This document shows positions 44,332 to 54,209 of a stretch of DNA of 64,000 nucleotides, in pieces. Below the pieces are notes generated by a model, which ran no database searches, was not told where the DNA came from, and saw nothing but the letters and a program-made list of their open reading frames with translations. Source of the stretch: Alistipes sp. (lineage in GTDB: Bacteria; Bacteroidota; Bacteroidia; Bacteroidales; Rikenellaceae). The DNA is taken from assembly GCA_017403125.1 (NCBI GenBank), contig JAFQOR010000029.1, positions 1 to 64,000 on the forward strand. The letters run 5' to 3'. Both the position numbers and the translations under genes were made by a program. Position 1 is the first letter of the stretch. The number at the start of each line of letters is the position of its first letter.

Positions 44332-47300
44332 TTATACGCGGGTAACGGCAATCTTCAACGGAGCCTCGTCGAGGTCCGAATCTATAACCTTCTCGCCGGC
44401 AGGTGCCTCCGATGTCTTAACCTCAACGGCAAGAGTCTGCTGTGCAATGTAGCCGGCAAAGCTCTCAACAGCAGCTACGGTCTGCTCCGTAGCCTCAATC
44501 TCGACGCGAATCTTATCGGTAACCTCGAAGCCCGAATCCTTACGGATGTTCTGAATGCGGTTTACCAACTCGCGGGCAACACCCTCACGACGCAACTCGT
44601 CGGTGATAGTGATGTCGAGTGCTACGGTAAGCTTACCCTCCGATGCAACCAACCAACCCGGCATATCCTCCGACGTAATCTCGAAGTCGGCAGCCGTAGT
44701 GGTGAGTGCCTCGCCATCGATATTGAGGATAGTCTCGGCATCACTCTCCACAGCGGCAATATGCTCCTGTGTGAATGTTGCTACAAGGGCTGCAATCTGC
44801 TTCATATACTTGCCATACTTCGGACCCAAGGTCTTGAAGTTGGGCTTGATACGCTTGGTAATGATGCCCGTAGTATCCGAGATAAGCTCGATATCCTTGA
44901 CATTAACCTCGTTCATAATGAGCTGACGCACAGCCTCAATGTGCTTTGCCATATCCTTGTCGAGCACCGGAATAATAATCTTGTGCAGGGGCTGACGCAC
45001 CTTGATATTCACCTTACGACGCAAGGCGAGTACCATAGACGATGTGCGCTGTGCCAACGACATCATGCGCTCCAAATCACCATCGATAAGGCTCTCATCT
45101 GCCTTGGGATAGGTTGCAAGATGCACACTCGAATCGCTATGACGACCACTCACGGCGTTCAAATCGCAGAAGATGCGATCCGTGATAAACGGTGCGATAG
45201 GCGCTGCCAACATTGCAACGCTCTCCAAACAGGTATAGAGAGTTTGGTATGCCGCCAACTTATCCTTGCTCAACTCGCCACCCCAGAAACGCTTACGGTT
45301 GAGGCGGACATACCAGTTCGACAGGTTCTCATTGACAAACTGGTCAATGCGTCGTGCCGCAGGCGTAGGATCGTAATCCTCCAACGAGGCGGTGACATCA
45401 CGAATCATAGAGTTAAGCTCGGACAATATCCAACGGTCAATCTCTGGTCGCTCCGAAACAGGGATCTCCTCCTCGCGTCCCGTAAAGCCATCGATATTGG
45501 CATAGAGAGCAAAGAACGAGTATGTATTATAAAGCGTGCCGAAGAACTTACGACGACACTCATCAACGCCATCGACGTCAAATTTGAGGTTGTCCCAAGG
45601 CTGCGAGTTAGATATCATATACCAACGTGTGGCATCGGCACCATACTTCTTCAACACCTCGAACGGATTGACGGCATTGCCCAAACGCTTCGACATCTTG
45701 TTACCATTCTTGTCGAGCACCAAACCGTTAGAGATAATGTTCTTGAAGGCAACAGAGTCGAACAACATCACGGCAATTGCATGCAACGTATAGAACCATC
45801 CTCGTGTCTGATCAACACCCTCGGCAATAAAGTCCGCAGGATATACCTCCTCAAATCCCTCCTTCGCCTCGAAGGGGTAGTGCACCTGTGCATAGGGCAT
45901 AGCTCCCGAGTCAAACCATACGTCGATAAGGTCGCTCTCGCGCTTCATGGGCTCGCCCTTCGACGAGAGAAGGATGATATTATCGACATAGGGACGGTGA
46001 AGGTCGATATTCGCGGTAGAGTAGTTCTCCTTCGACATATCTCCCACCTTGAAATTTTTGTAGGGGTTCTCCTTCATTACGCCAGCAGCTACCGCCTTCT
46101 CAATCTCGGAGATAAGCTCCTCGACCGAGCCTATACACTTCAACTCCGAGCGATCCTCCGTAGCCCAGATAGGAAGTGGTGTGCCCCAGAAACGTGAACG
46201 CGACAAGTTCCAGTCGTTGATATTTTCGAGCCACTTGCCAAAGCGTCCCGTACCTGTTGATTCGGGCTTCCAATAGATGCTCTTGTTTAGCTCCATCATG
46301 CGCTCACGGAGTGCCGTAGTGCGTATAAACCACGAATCCAAAGGATAGTACAACACAGGCTTATCGGTACGCCAGCAGTGGGGATAGTTGTGCGTATGTT
46401 TCTCGATTTTGAAGACCTTGTTAGACTCTTTGAGCTTTATCGAGATGTAGATATCGAGATTCTCGGCAGCAGCGGCAGCCTTCTCGTCGTAGCGGCCATC
46501 AACCGTAAACTGCGGGTCGTAGGCATTCTTCACAAAGCGACCCTCATACTCGTTATATGCCTCCTCGACGCACTCGTTACAGAACTTCTCATCGAGCTCC
46601 TCACGAAGATAGAACTTACCTGTGAAATCGACCATAGGACGTGTCTCACCACGCTTGTTAATCATGAACAGCGAGGGGATACCTGCCTGACGCGCCACGA
46701 AGGCATCGTCGGCACCAAACGTAGGTGCAATATGCACGATACCCGTACCATCCTCAACGGTAACATAGTCACCCAAAATTACGCGGAACGCCTTGCCCGC
46801 AGCCTCGCACCAATTACCCTGCTCGTCGGCCTCGACAGGCTTAACCCACGGCAAGAGTTGCTCGTAGTGCATGCCCTCCAACTCCGTACCCTTCCACTTG
46901 CCAACAACCTCAAACGGGATGAGCTTGTCACCAGCCTTATACTCGTCGAGAGCTATGCCCTCTGCCTTCTTGTTGAAGATAGAGAACAACAGAGGCTCTG
47001 CAACAACGGCAGTAATCTTCTCCGAGGTATAGGGGTTGTAGCTGCGTACGGCAACATAGTCATACTTGGGACCAACGCAGAGCGCCGTATTCGAGGGCAA
47101 CGTCCACGGTGTGGTAGTCCATGCCAAGAATACGGGAGTTCCCCATCCCTCCATCTCGGGCTTGGGCTCCAAAATGCGGAACTGCGCAGTACATGTAGTA
47201 TCCTTAACATCACGATAACAGCCGGGCTGATTAAGCTCATGAGTCGAAAGACCCGTACCCGCAGCGGGCGAATAGGGCTGAATGGTGTAACCCTTATAGA

Positions 47301-47817
47301 GCAAACCCTTGTCGTAGAGCTGCTTCAAGAGCCACCACAGCGTCTCGATATACTTGTTGTCGTAGGTGATATAGGGGTCATCCATATTTACCCAATAACC
47401 CATGCGGTGCGTAAGATCCTCCCACATGTCGGTAAACTCCATCACCGCCTCACGGCACGCCTTGTTATACTCCTCGATAGTAATCTTCTTACCAATATCC
47501 TCCTTGGTGATACCAAGCTTCTTCTCTACACCCAACTCCACGGGCAGACCATGCGTATCCCAACCCGCCTTGCGGTGTACAAGATAGCCCTGCTGGGTCT
47601 TGTAACGACAAAATACATCTTTGATGGTACGCGCCATAACATGGTGGATACCGGGGGTACCATTTGCCGACGGGGGACCCTCATAAAATACAAACGTGGG
47701 ATGACCCTCGCGAGTGGTAATGCTTTTGTGGAAGGTGTCGTCCTCGCTCCAACGAGCCAACACCTCATCGGCAACACCGGCAAGGTCAAGACCCTTATAC
47801 TCTGCAAACTTCTTCAT
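44332..47817 (-). CDS. ileS: Isoleucyl-tRNA synthetase
   Basis: IleRS charges tRNA-Ile. The start ATG at 47817 gives 1,161 residues (an ATG five codons upstream is also possible). It has the HIGH-type motif in GPPSANGTPGIHHVMART, the editing domain, and KMSKR in NGNKMSKRLGN near residue 660. It ends in a long anticodon-binding and C-terminal region without the zinc finger of E. coli IleRS, so it belongs to the longer, eukaryote-like type seen in Bacteroidota. It follows yebC, probably in one transcript. Confidence 0.97.
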   Translation of the reverse strand: MKKFAEYKGLDLAGVADEVLARWSEDDTFHKSITTREGHPTFVFYEGPPSANGTPGIHHVMARTIKDVFCRYKTQQGYLVHRKAGWDTHGLPVELGVEKKLGITKEDIGKKITIEEYNKACREAVMEFTDMWEDLTHRMGYWVNMDDPYITYDNKYIETLWWLLKQLYDKGLLYKGYTIQPYSPAAGTGLSTHELNQPGCYRDVKDTTCTAQFRILEPKPEMEGWGTPVFLAWTTTPWTLPSNTALCVGPKYDYVAVRSYNPYTSEKITAVVAEPLLFSIFNKKAEGIALDEYKAGDKLIPFEVVGKWKGTELEGMHYEQLLPWVKPVEADEQGNWCEAAGKAFRVILGDYVTVEDGTGIVHIAPTFGADDAFVARQAGIPSLFMINKRGETRPMVDFTGKFYLREELDEKFCNECVEEAYNEYEGRFVKNAYDPQFTVDGRYDEKAAAAAENLDIYISIKLKESNKVFKIEKHTHNYPHCWRTDKPVLYYPLDSWFIRTTALRERMMELNKSIYWKPESTGTGRFGKWLENINDWNLSRSRFWGTPLPIWATEDRSELKCIGSVEELISEIEKAVAAGVMKENPYKNFKVGDMSKENYSTANIDLHRPYVDNIILLSSKGEPMKRESDLIDVWFDSGAMPYAQVHYPFEAKEGFEEVYPADFIAEGVDQTRGWFYTLHAIAVMLFDSVAFKNIISNGLVLDKNGNKMSKRLGNAVNPFEVLKKYGADATRWYMISNSQPWDNLKFDVDGVDECRRKFFGTLYNTYSFFALYANIDGFTGREEEIPVSERPEIDRWILSELNSMIRDVTASLEDYDPTPAARRIDQFVNENLSNWYVRLNRKRFWGGELSKDKLAAYQTLYTCLESVAMLAAPIAPFITDRIFCDLNAVSGRHSDSSVHLATYPKADESLIDGDLERMMSLAQRTSSMVLALRRKVNIKVRQPLHKIIIPVLDKDMAKHIEAVRQLIMNEVNVKDIELISDTTGIITKRIKPNFKTLGPKYGKYMKQIAALVATFTQEHIAAVESDAETILNIDGEALTTTAADFEITSEDMPGWLVASEGKLTVALDITITDELRREGVARELVNRIQNIRKDSGFEVTDKIRVEIEATEQTVAAVESFAGYIAQQTLAVEVKTSEAPAGEKVIDSDLDEAPLKIAVTRV

Positions 47818-47849
47818 AAGCTTAACTCTCATTTTTTCAGTAAAAACTA

Positions 47850-48581
47850 CTACTCCTCGTCTTCGTCGCTATCGGCCATGGTGGTATAGACGTTTGTCAC
47901 GTCGTCATCCTCCTCGAGGTGCTCGATAAGCTTGTTTACCGACTCACGCTGCTCGGCAGTGAGCTCCTTCTGGTCGGTAGGGATACGTACCGACTCACCC
48001 GATACCAACTCAAAGCCCTTCTCCTCGATCCATGTCTGAATCTGACCAAACGACTCGTAGGCTGCATATACCGTAACCTCACCCTCCTCGGCATAGAACT
48101 CATCCACACCAAAGTCAATCATCTCCAACTCCATCTCTTCGAGATCGGCACCCTCGGTGGGCTTGAACTTGAAGACACACTTGTGCTCGAACATGAATCC
48201 TACCGAGCCAGAGGTGCCAAGCTGACCACCATACTTGTTGAAATACATGCGCACCGAGGCAACCGTACGGTTTGTATTATCGGTAGCAGTCTCAACCAAA
48301 ACGGCAATACCATGAGGACCATATCCCTCATAAATCATCTCCTTGTAGTCTGCCGAATCCTTGTCGGTAGCACGCTTGATGGCACGTTCAACATTCTCTT
48401 TGGGCATATTCTCTGCCTTGGCATTCTGCATCAAAAGACGCAGACGCAAGTTAGACGACGGATCCGGACCCGAAGCCTTAACTGCCATCTCGATCTCCTT
48501 GCCAATCTTGGTAAACGTACGCGCCATGTGTCCCCAGCGCTTCATCTTTCTCGCCTTGCGATACTCAAAAGCTCTTCCCAT
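47850..48581 (-). CDS. yebC: YebC/PmpR family protein
   Basis: A 243-residue protein of the YebC/TACO1 family. The N terminus MGRAFEYRKARKMKRWGHMA and the ANAKAENMPKENVERAIKRA-like block (QNAKAENMPKENVERAIKRA, residues 52-71) are diagnostic. Older work treats members as transcription regulators; more recent work links them to translation through difficult peptide stretches. The acidic tail (ADSDEDEE) is longer than usual. It is upstream of ileS by 18 bases or more, and has its own promoter. Confidence 0.94.
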   Translation of the reverse strand: MGRAFEYRKARKMKRWGHMARTFTKIGKEIEMAVKASGPDPSSNLRLRLLMQNAKAENMPKENVERAIKRATDKDSADYKEMIYEGYGPHGIAVLVETATDNTNRTVASVRMYFNKYGGQLGTSGSVGFMFEHKCVFKFKPTEGADLEEMELEMIDFGVDEFYAEEGEVTVYAAYESFGQIQTWIEEKGFELVSGESVRIPTDQKELTAEQRESVNKLIEHLEEDDDVTNVYTTMADSDEDEE

Positions 48582-48633
48582 AGTTTTATGTTGTTATTAT
48601 TGTTAATTTTTGACGTACATATATATAATGGCG

Positions 48634-48641
48634 CAAAGATA
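48634..48641 (-). promoter_or_regulatory. yebC-ileS promoter, TATCTTTG
   Basis: Minus-strand TATCTTTG; predicted start near 48630 and a leader of about 49 bases to yebC. Confidence 0.5.
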
Positions 48642-48719
48642 TAAAAAAAAGATGAAATCGCAAAAGAGTTTTAGACACACCGCTTTTAGGTTTCGCCCGA
48701 AGCCGATATCGGATTGGGT

Positions 48720-49004
48720 TGTAGCACGATAAATTGAGGGAGGAGGTAGTAGGGAAATTAGAGGGGTTAGGGAGGTTAGGGAGGTTAGGTATAACGGCTT
48801 TCTCCTTAAATTCCTCAAACTCTCTAAACTCCTTAACCCCGCCCTACCCACGAGCGTAACGCTTCGCCTTTGAGCGAAAGCCAACGAACGATTATAAAGG
48901 ATGAAGGGCAAGGCTTGCGAAGTTTGAGAAACCGCAGTTTACTTGGCGTAAATGAGGATTTCGAAAACGAGCGTAACGCAGCAATTCGCCTTTATAATCG
49001 TTCG
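48720..49004. repeat. Dispersed purine-rich hairpin element, copy 2
   Basis: A longer relative of the element at 31.8 kb. The purine arm (GGTTAGGGAGGTTAGGGAGG within 48766-48792) faces a pyrimidine-rich arm (CTCCTTAAATTCCTCAAACT region). The edges GCGTAACGCAGC (48971-48982) and CGCCTTTATAATCGTTCG (48987-49004) match copy 1. Within this copy CGAACGATTATAAAGG (48885-48900) is an exact inverted repeat of 48989-49004. It ends 4 bases before the stop codon of the leftward patatin gene. The rest of the 430-base gap holds no gene. Confidence 0.65.
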
Positions 49005-49008
49005 GACA

Positions 49009-51315
49009 TTAGTAGAACAGGCCCTTACGCCCAAATATAGCATATCCAAAGTTGAAGGTCAAATACATATTCTTTGAGGAGCTGAAATTATACTTGGTGA
49101 ACGCAAGGCTTATAGGACCTATCGGGGTATGATATATAAATGACAAATCGGACATAAAGTGGAGGTTTTCTCCATTAAACTTATCGCGCAACATCATGTG
49201 TGCACTCAACCTTACATAGAGATTATCAATGATGCGTACCGTGGGCATAACGCCAACGCCAATATAGCGGTTAGCACGAAATTCGGGCATGTATATCATG
49301 CGCGAATGGAGCAGAGGGGCATATTGTGGCGAGGTCATAATTGTTGCTGTCTCGGAGTCGAAACTTGGATGATTTGAATAGACACCCTCCAAGGCATAAC
49401 CAAACGAAAATGCACCGCTATCTACAATATCGGCATAGTGCTCCCATTTTAGTTTTGCGCCCCACCACTGACGTATTCTATCGAAATAGTCGCCACCCTC
49501 GGGATAGATAAGACCCTCTCGTGAATCTCGCTCGTCACGACCATAGACATATATTGCCGAGATACCAAAGAGGGTTCCCGACGTCGGGAAAAGCGGCTTA
49601 TTCAATGAGTTATACTCCAACGACACTCCACCGGAAAGATACGAAAAGTCGGTATATTGCATACGTTGATACTCATCCATCTTGTAGCTATAAAGGTCCT
49701 TGCCTCCATTCAACGTCACATCTATGACGCTACGTCGCGTTGGCGCCATACCGGCCGAGAACGACAGAAAGTTCTCTAACATACGCATAGGCTCGGCGTT
49801 ATCGACCTTGGTGATGTTACCAAAATTCCCTTTGAGCGTCGTGGTCACATTGAAGTTATAGGAGTAGTCGAGGTAGAATGGAGTTCGACTTGTAAAGGTT
49901 GTGCGCCCCTTGACTCGGGCCATAGTATATACCGGACCCAGAAGGATATCAAGGTTGAAAGATTGTATCGCCCTACCCCACCATCCATAACGCAGACCAA
50001 TGTATGCTTGGTTAAATGCCGTAGATGAGATATTACCTCCCACCGATATATCGAACCCCGGCTTAACGCTCAATGGCAAATTGACGTCGTAGAGCTCTGT
50101 TTCGGTATTATAGACAACCTCCGGGAACTCGCTGTTTACGGCATTATTAGCCAACAGCGACAGATAGTTGTCGCCAACCTCGTCTAACGTCATAGGATTG
50201 CTGTCGCCCCTCTTGCGACCCGTAAGACTCATATGTCGCAACACCATGTCGCTCTGTCTTTCGTCCAACCCCTCCACTGAAATTTTGCCTACGCGCAACT
50301 CATCATCGCCACCACGGAAAGCTGTGCGCTTTGCATCACGTTCCTCACCGGTCTCACGACGTGCAACAAGCTCGCGGATTTGTGGCATTGCTGCAAGTGC
50401 ATCGTTATATCCCACAGCGATAATCTCACGCGCCTTGCCAAAGTCGAGTGTCGAGGCATTAACGCTGCGCTGTATGAAGACCGAGCGACCCTCGGGCATA
50501 TCGAAGTCCGAAGGCATGGTTATCAGCGACATAACTTGATCTACGACCGAAGCATTGTCCAACGTCTTTGGCTCGACCGAGACACAGCACGAACCTATGA
50601 TTACATCGGGATGAAAGGCGTTGTCGAGCGACTTCCATGGGAAGTTATCGTAACAACCTCCATCGCACATCAACGCCGAGTCGATAACCACGGGCGGAAA
50701 GGCTACAGGGAGTGCCATCGAGGCACGAATAGCTCGACCGAGGTCGCCACTACGAAGTTCGACAGCAGTATGACGCCCTATATCTGTTGCCATGCAACGA
50801 AACGGAATCATCAAATTATCGAAGTTACCTTGCGACCGCTGCGTAGCATGTGCAAAGAGCTTATTCAGCGTAATATCAATCTCGGCGGTATTTATTATGG
50901 AGCCGGGAAGGTTGATGCGACGACGTATATCGTTCTCACCCGCCGGGCGCAAATTTACAGGGATGTTAATCATGCTGCTTATACGGTCACGCTCCAAATG
51001 ATAATAGCCGTAATCATCAGATATTTTACCACTTACCCATCTCTCCAAATCTCCCGACAGAGCTATCTGCTCCAACTCCTCGATAGTATAGCCCGCAGCA
51101 TAGAGTCCACCGATAATCGAGCCCATGGATGTTCCGGTGATATAGTCTATCGGGATGTTGTTCTCCTCCAACGCACGCAAGACGCCAATGTGATAAAGAC
51201 CCTTGGCGCCGCCGCCACTCATCACCACGCCGACGCTCTGCGCCCCAACAATGGTAGGTGTCAAGGCTAATATGAGAGATAAAAAGGTGATTATTGTAGA
51301 GTAAAACCTTCTCAT
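49009..51315 (-). CDS. Patatin-like phospholipase with outer membrane barrel
   Basis: A 768-residue protein from the ATG at 51315, chosen for its signal peptide (MRRFYSTIITFLSLILALTP) and a promoter just upstream. The patatin domain has the oxyanion GGGAKGLYHIG near residue 37, the Ser nucleophile in GTSMGSIIGG and the Asp of the dyad in DGGCYDNFPW. A POTRA-like segment (KISVEGLDERQSDMVLRHMS) and a C-terminal barrel follow. This is the plan of type Vd secretion proteins such as PlpD, though the lipase may remain attached at the surface or periplasmic face. Confidence 0.88.
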   Translation of the reverse strand: MRRFYSTIITFLSLILALTPTIVGAQSVGVVMSGGGAKGLYHIGVLRALEENNIPIDYITGTSMGSIIGGLYAAGYTIEELEQIALSGDLERWVSGKISDDYGYYHLERDRISSMINIPVNLRPAGENDIRRRINLPGSIINTAEIDITLNKLFAHATQRSQGNFDNLMIPFRCMATDIGRHTAVELRSGDLGRAIRASMALPVAFPPVVIDSALMCDGGCYDNFPWKSLDNAFHPDVIIGSCCVSVEPKTLDNASVVDQVMSLITMPSDFDMPEGRSVFIQRSVNASTLDFGKAREIIAVGYNDALAAMPQIRELVARRETGEERDAKRTAFRGGDDELRVGKISVEGLDERQSDMVLRHMSLTGRKRGDSNPMTLDEVGDNYLSLLANNAVNSEFPEVVYNTETELYDVNLPLSVKPGFDISVGGNISSTAFNQAYIGLRYGWWGRAIQSFNLDILLGPVYTMARVKGRTTFTSRTPFYLDYSYNFNVTTTLKGNFGNITKVDNAEPMRMLENFLSFSAGMAPTRRSVIDVTLNGGKDLYSYKMDEYQRMQYTDFSYLSGGVSLEYNSLNKPLFPTSGTLFGISAIYVYGRDERDSREGLIYPEGGDYFDRIRQWWGAKLKWEHYADIVDSGAFSFGYALEGVYSNHPSFDSETATIMTSPQYAPLLHSRMIYMPEFRANRYIGVGVMPTVRIIDNLYVRLSAHMMLRDKFNGENLHFMSDLSFIYHTPIGPISLAFTKYNFSSSKNMYLTFNFGYAIFGRKGLFY

Positions 51316-51330
51316 ATTGCGAAATTTTAG

Positions 51331-51338
51331 TAACTTTG
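51331..51338 (+). promoter_or_regulatory. Possible pheS promoter, TAACTTTG
   Basis: TAACTTTG, predicted start near 51342, leader of about 76 bases to pheS. No TTG at the right distance upstream, so weaker than the facing promoter. Confidence 0.4.
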
Positions 51339-51374
51339 TACGTTCTTTATACCTATAAGGTTTGGAACACCTTG

Positions 51375-51382
51375 CAAAATTA
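51375..51382 (-). promoter_or_regulatory. Promoter of the patatin gene, TAATTTTG
   Basis: Minus-strand TAATTTTG with a TTG 19 bases upstream. Predicted start near 51371 and leader of about 56 bases. It faces the pheS promoter, so the two leaders would overlap as antisense over roughly 30 bases. Confidence 0.55.
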
Positions 51383-51417
51383 GTACATAATATTGTAAAA
51401 ACAATAATTTGATATCT

Positions 51418-52443
51418 ATGATAAACAAAATTGAACAACTTTTAAGTGAAATAGAGAGTTTCGCCCCCGCCACGGCAGCCGACGTAGAGGCGTTCCGCAT
51501 CAAGATTCTCGGCAAGAAGGGAGCACTTGGTGCCCTTATGGAGGAGTTCAAGAGTGTCCCTGCGGAGCAGAAGCGCGAATTGGGTCAGCGTCTTAACCAC
51601 CTCAAAAACGTAGCTACCGAGCGCATCAATACTCTCAAAGAGAGCATTGGCGCAGCCGCAGAGCTCGATGCATCGCGCATAGATGATATGAGCCGCCCGG
51701 GCGGCAACGAGCCTACCGGCTCTCGCCATCCCATTTCGATTGTAAAGAACGAGATTGTGGGCATCTTTGCACGCCTTGGCTACACTGTTGCCGATGGTCC
51801 CGAGATTGAGGACGACTGGCACGTATTCTCGGCACTTAATTTCCCGCCGGAGCATCCGGCACGCGACATGCAGGACACCTTCTTCATCGAGAAGAATCCC
51901 GATGTGGTACTGCGCACACACACCTCGTCGATACAGGTGCGCACCATGGAGCGCCAAAAGCCCCCTATCCGCGTAATCTGCCCCGGTCGTGTATTCCGTA
52001 ACGAGGCTATTTCGTATCGTGCACACTGCATATTCCACCAGATTGAGGGTCTCTATATCGACCGCAACGTGTCGTTTGCCGACATGAAGCAGTCGCTACT
52101 ATACTTTGCCAAGGAGCTCTTTGGTGAGCAGGCACAGATACGCATGCGCCCCTCGTACTTCCCCTTCACCGAGCCCTCGGCAGAGGTTGATGTATCGTGC
52201 TCGATATGTGGAGGCAAGGGCTGTGGCGTTTGCAAGGGTACCGGCTGGTTGGAGATTATGGGTTGTGGCATGGTTGATCCCAACGTGTTGGAGGCCAACA
52301 ACATCGATCCCAAAGAGTTCTCGGGCTTCGCATTTGGTATGGGTATTGAGCGTATCGCAATGCTTAAATATGGCGTTGGCGACCTGCGCCTCTACTTCGA
52401 GAACGATGTTCGCTTCCTGAATCAGTTCGAGAGCGCACTCTAA
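51418..52443 (+). CDS. pheS: Phenylalanyl-tRNA synthetase alpha subunit
   Basis: PheS forms the catalytic half of the alpha2-beta2 synthetase. From the ATG at 51418 it has 341 residues. The N-terminal coiled-coil is followed by the class II core: PGGNEPTGSRHPIS, the VADGPEIEDDWHVFSALNFP motif near residue 120, motif 2 in RVFRNEAISYRAHCIFHQIEG and motif 3 in GFAFGMGIERIAMLKYG. A CXXC pair (CSICGGKGCGVCKGTGW) lies in the C-terminal part. pheT is not adjacent, which is usual in this group. It starts the rightward run to mnmG. Confidence 0.97.
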   Translation: MINKIEQLLSEIESFAPATAADVEAFRIKILGKKGALGALMEEFKSVPAEQKRELGQRLNHLKNVATERINTLKESIGAAAELDASRIDDMSRPGGNEPTGSRHPISIVKNEIVGIFARLGYTVADGPEIEDDWHVFSALNFPPEHPARDMQDTFFIEKNPDVVLRTHTSSIQVRTMERQKPPIRVICPGRVFRNEAISYRAHCIFHQIEGLYIDRNVSFADMKQSLLYFAKELFGEQAQIRMRPSYFPFTEPSAEVDVSCSICGGKGCGVCKGTGWLEIMGCGMVDPNVLEANNIDPKEFSGFAFGMGIERIAMLKYGVGDLRLYFENDVRFLNQFESAL

Positions 52444-52469
52444 ACACCACAGAGCCCTACGGAGTAAAG

Positions 52470-54206
52470 ATGAAGATATGGAGATATATTGTGGCATGTA
52501 CAATACTGCTCGTGGCGACAACACAACTTGGTGTTGCCTCGCCACGACGCACCATAATGCCCGTTAATCCCGAATATGCTCCCGACACACTCAACCGCTC
52601 GTATCGTCATATCGAGGCGGTGAAGTACTATACGCAACACGACTACGAGAGGGCAACGAAGATATGGCAGAGGCTCATTGAAGAGGACTCTACCTTCTCG
52701 CCGGCACTCTACTACATGAGCATAGTTGCAGAGGGTGACGCCGCACGCGAATACGCCTACAAAGCCTATAATGCCGACTCCACGAATAAGTGGTATGCCC
52801 AAAACTTGGGTGCTCGCCTAATCACCGACGGACGCTATCATGAGGCACTACCTATCTTTCGGCGTCTGACACAGCTCGACAAAAACAACGCACAACCCTA
52901 CTACAGTCTCGCCATACTTTACAGCATGCACGAGATGCCATACTCTGCCATTGCAACTATCGATACTGCCGAGATGCGCATGGGACGCAATCCCATACTC
53001 TCGGAGATGAAAATGGAGCTGCTGGTAGGTGTTGGCAACTACGACAAGGCAATAGAGGAGGGGCTACGAATAATCGAAGAGAGTCCCTACGACGTTGCTG
53101 CACATGTACGCTTGGCACAGGCTTACGAAATTTCGGGCAAAGATTCGTTGGCATTGGCTACATACAAGCAGGCATGCTCGCTCGATGAGACCGATATAGA
53201 TGCCATATCGGCCATTGTAGAGTACTATCGCCGCACCGGCGACATAACAAATATGCTTGGCTACGAGACCCGCCTTTTTGCCGATAAACGTATCGAACTC
53301 GACGAGAAGATTACGCGCTTGGAACGTTATATGCTCAACTACGACATATACGGTGCCCACTTCTTCCGCATAGGAAGCATCATCGCACAACTCGCCATAG
53401 ACTACCCTAACGATCGTCGCGTCATAAAGACCTATGCCACACACCTTATTGCAGGAGGCAACAACGACGATGCATTGGAGTATATGCGTCACCATCTCGA
53501 CGATGCGGAGGCGACTGCCGAGGAGCATATGACGGTGATGCAGTATGAACACCTCCTCGGTGAAGAGGCTCTCCTCGCCGAAGACCTTAATCGCTCGTTG
53601 GAGCGCTTTCCCAACGATATTGATATACTCTCGTTCTCGGGCTTCGTAGCGAGCGAGAGGGGCGACATGAAAGAGGCTGTCGCGATATTCCGCCAAGCGT
53701 TGAAAAACGCCACGACCGACGAGGACCGAAGTATGCTATGGGGCTATATAGGCGACATGTATCACGAGCAAGGATTGTCGAATAAGTGTTTCAAGGCATA
53801 CGACAAAGCACTCCGTTTTAATCCCAATAACATATTGGTACTCAACAACTACGCATACTTTCTGTGCCTCGCCAACAAGGATTTGAATCGCGCTTTGCTG
53901 ATGGCAAAACAGGTTGTCGAGGAGCAGTCAGGCAACTATACCTATCTGGATACCTATGCGTGGGTACTACACTGCCTCGGCCGCGACCGCGAGGCAAAAA
54001 GCATAATGCAACAAGCATTGTCGTTGAGTTCGCAGCGCGACCCCGATCTTCTTGCCCACTATGGCGATATACTTTGGTCGTTGGGCGAAAGGTATGTTGC
54101 AGAGAGCTATTGGGACAAGGCGGTAAAACAGGGCTACGACACAGTGAAGATGGAGGAGCATCGCAAAAGGCTCAAAGAGGAGTCGGAAGATGCCGTGATG
54201 AAATAG
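52470..54206 (+). CDS. Secreted tetratricopeptide-repeat protein
   Basis: A 578-residue protein with a signal peptide (MKIWRYIVACTILLVATTQLGVA) and TPR units over nearly the whole length, for example at residues 50-83 (YYTQHDYERATKIWQRLIEE), 110-180 and 440-560 (YIGDMYHEQGLSNKCFKAYD). TPR arrays bind other proteins, here in the periplasm or at the outer membrane. The gene lies 26 bases after pheS with GGAG before the ATG, and only 3 bases before the EnvC-like gene, so the product may serve cell wall turnover; that is inferred from position. Confidence 0.85.
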   Translation: MKIWRYIVACTILLVATTQLGVASPRRTIMPVNPEYAPDTLNRSYRHIEAVKYYTQHDYERATKIWQRLIEEDSTFSPALYYMSIVAEGDAAREYAYKAYNADSTNKWYAQNLGARLITDGRYHEALPIFRRLTQLDKNNAQPYYSLAILYSMHEMPYSAIATIDTAEMRMGRNPILSEMKMELLVGVGNYDKAIEEGLRIIEESPYDVAAHVRLAQAYEISGKDSLALATYKQACSLDETDIDAISAIVEYYRRTGDITNMLGYETRLFADKRIELDEKITRLERYMLNYDIYGAHFFRIGSIIAQLAIDYPNDRRVIKTYATHLIAGGNNDDALEYMRHHLDDAEATAEEHMTVMQYEHLLGEEALLAEDLNRSLERFPNDIDILSFSGFVASERGDMKEAVAIFRQALKNATTDEDRSMLWGYIGDMYHEQGLSNKCFKAYDKALRFNPNNILVLNNYAYFLCLANKDLNRALLMAKQVVEEQSGNYTYLDTYAWVLHCLGRDREAKSIMQQALSLSSQRDPDLLAHYGDILWSLGERYVAESYWDKAVKQGYDTVKMEEHRKRLKEESEDAVMK

Positions 54207-54209
54207 AAT

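Noticed and set aside
44317..47889. Two long plus-strand frames (626 and 503 codons) opposite ileS
   Set aside because: They are mirror frames of a clearly conserved synthetase gene. Their translations show no domain, start signal or sensible composition.
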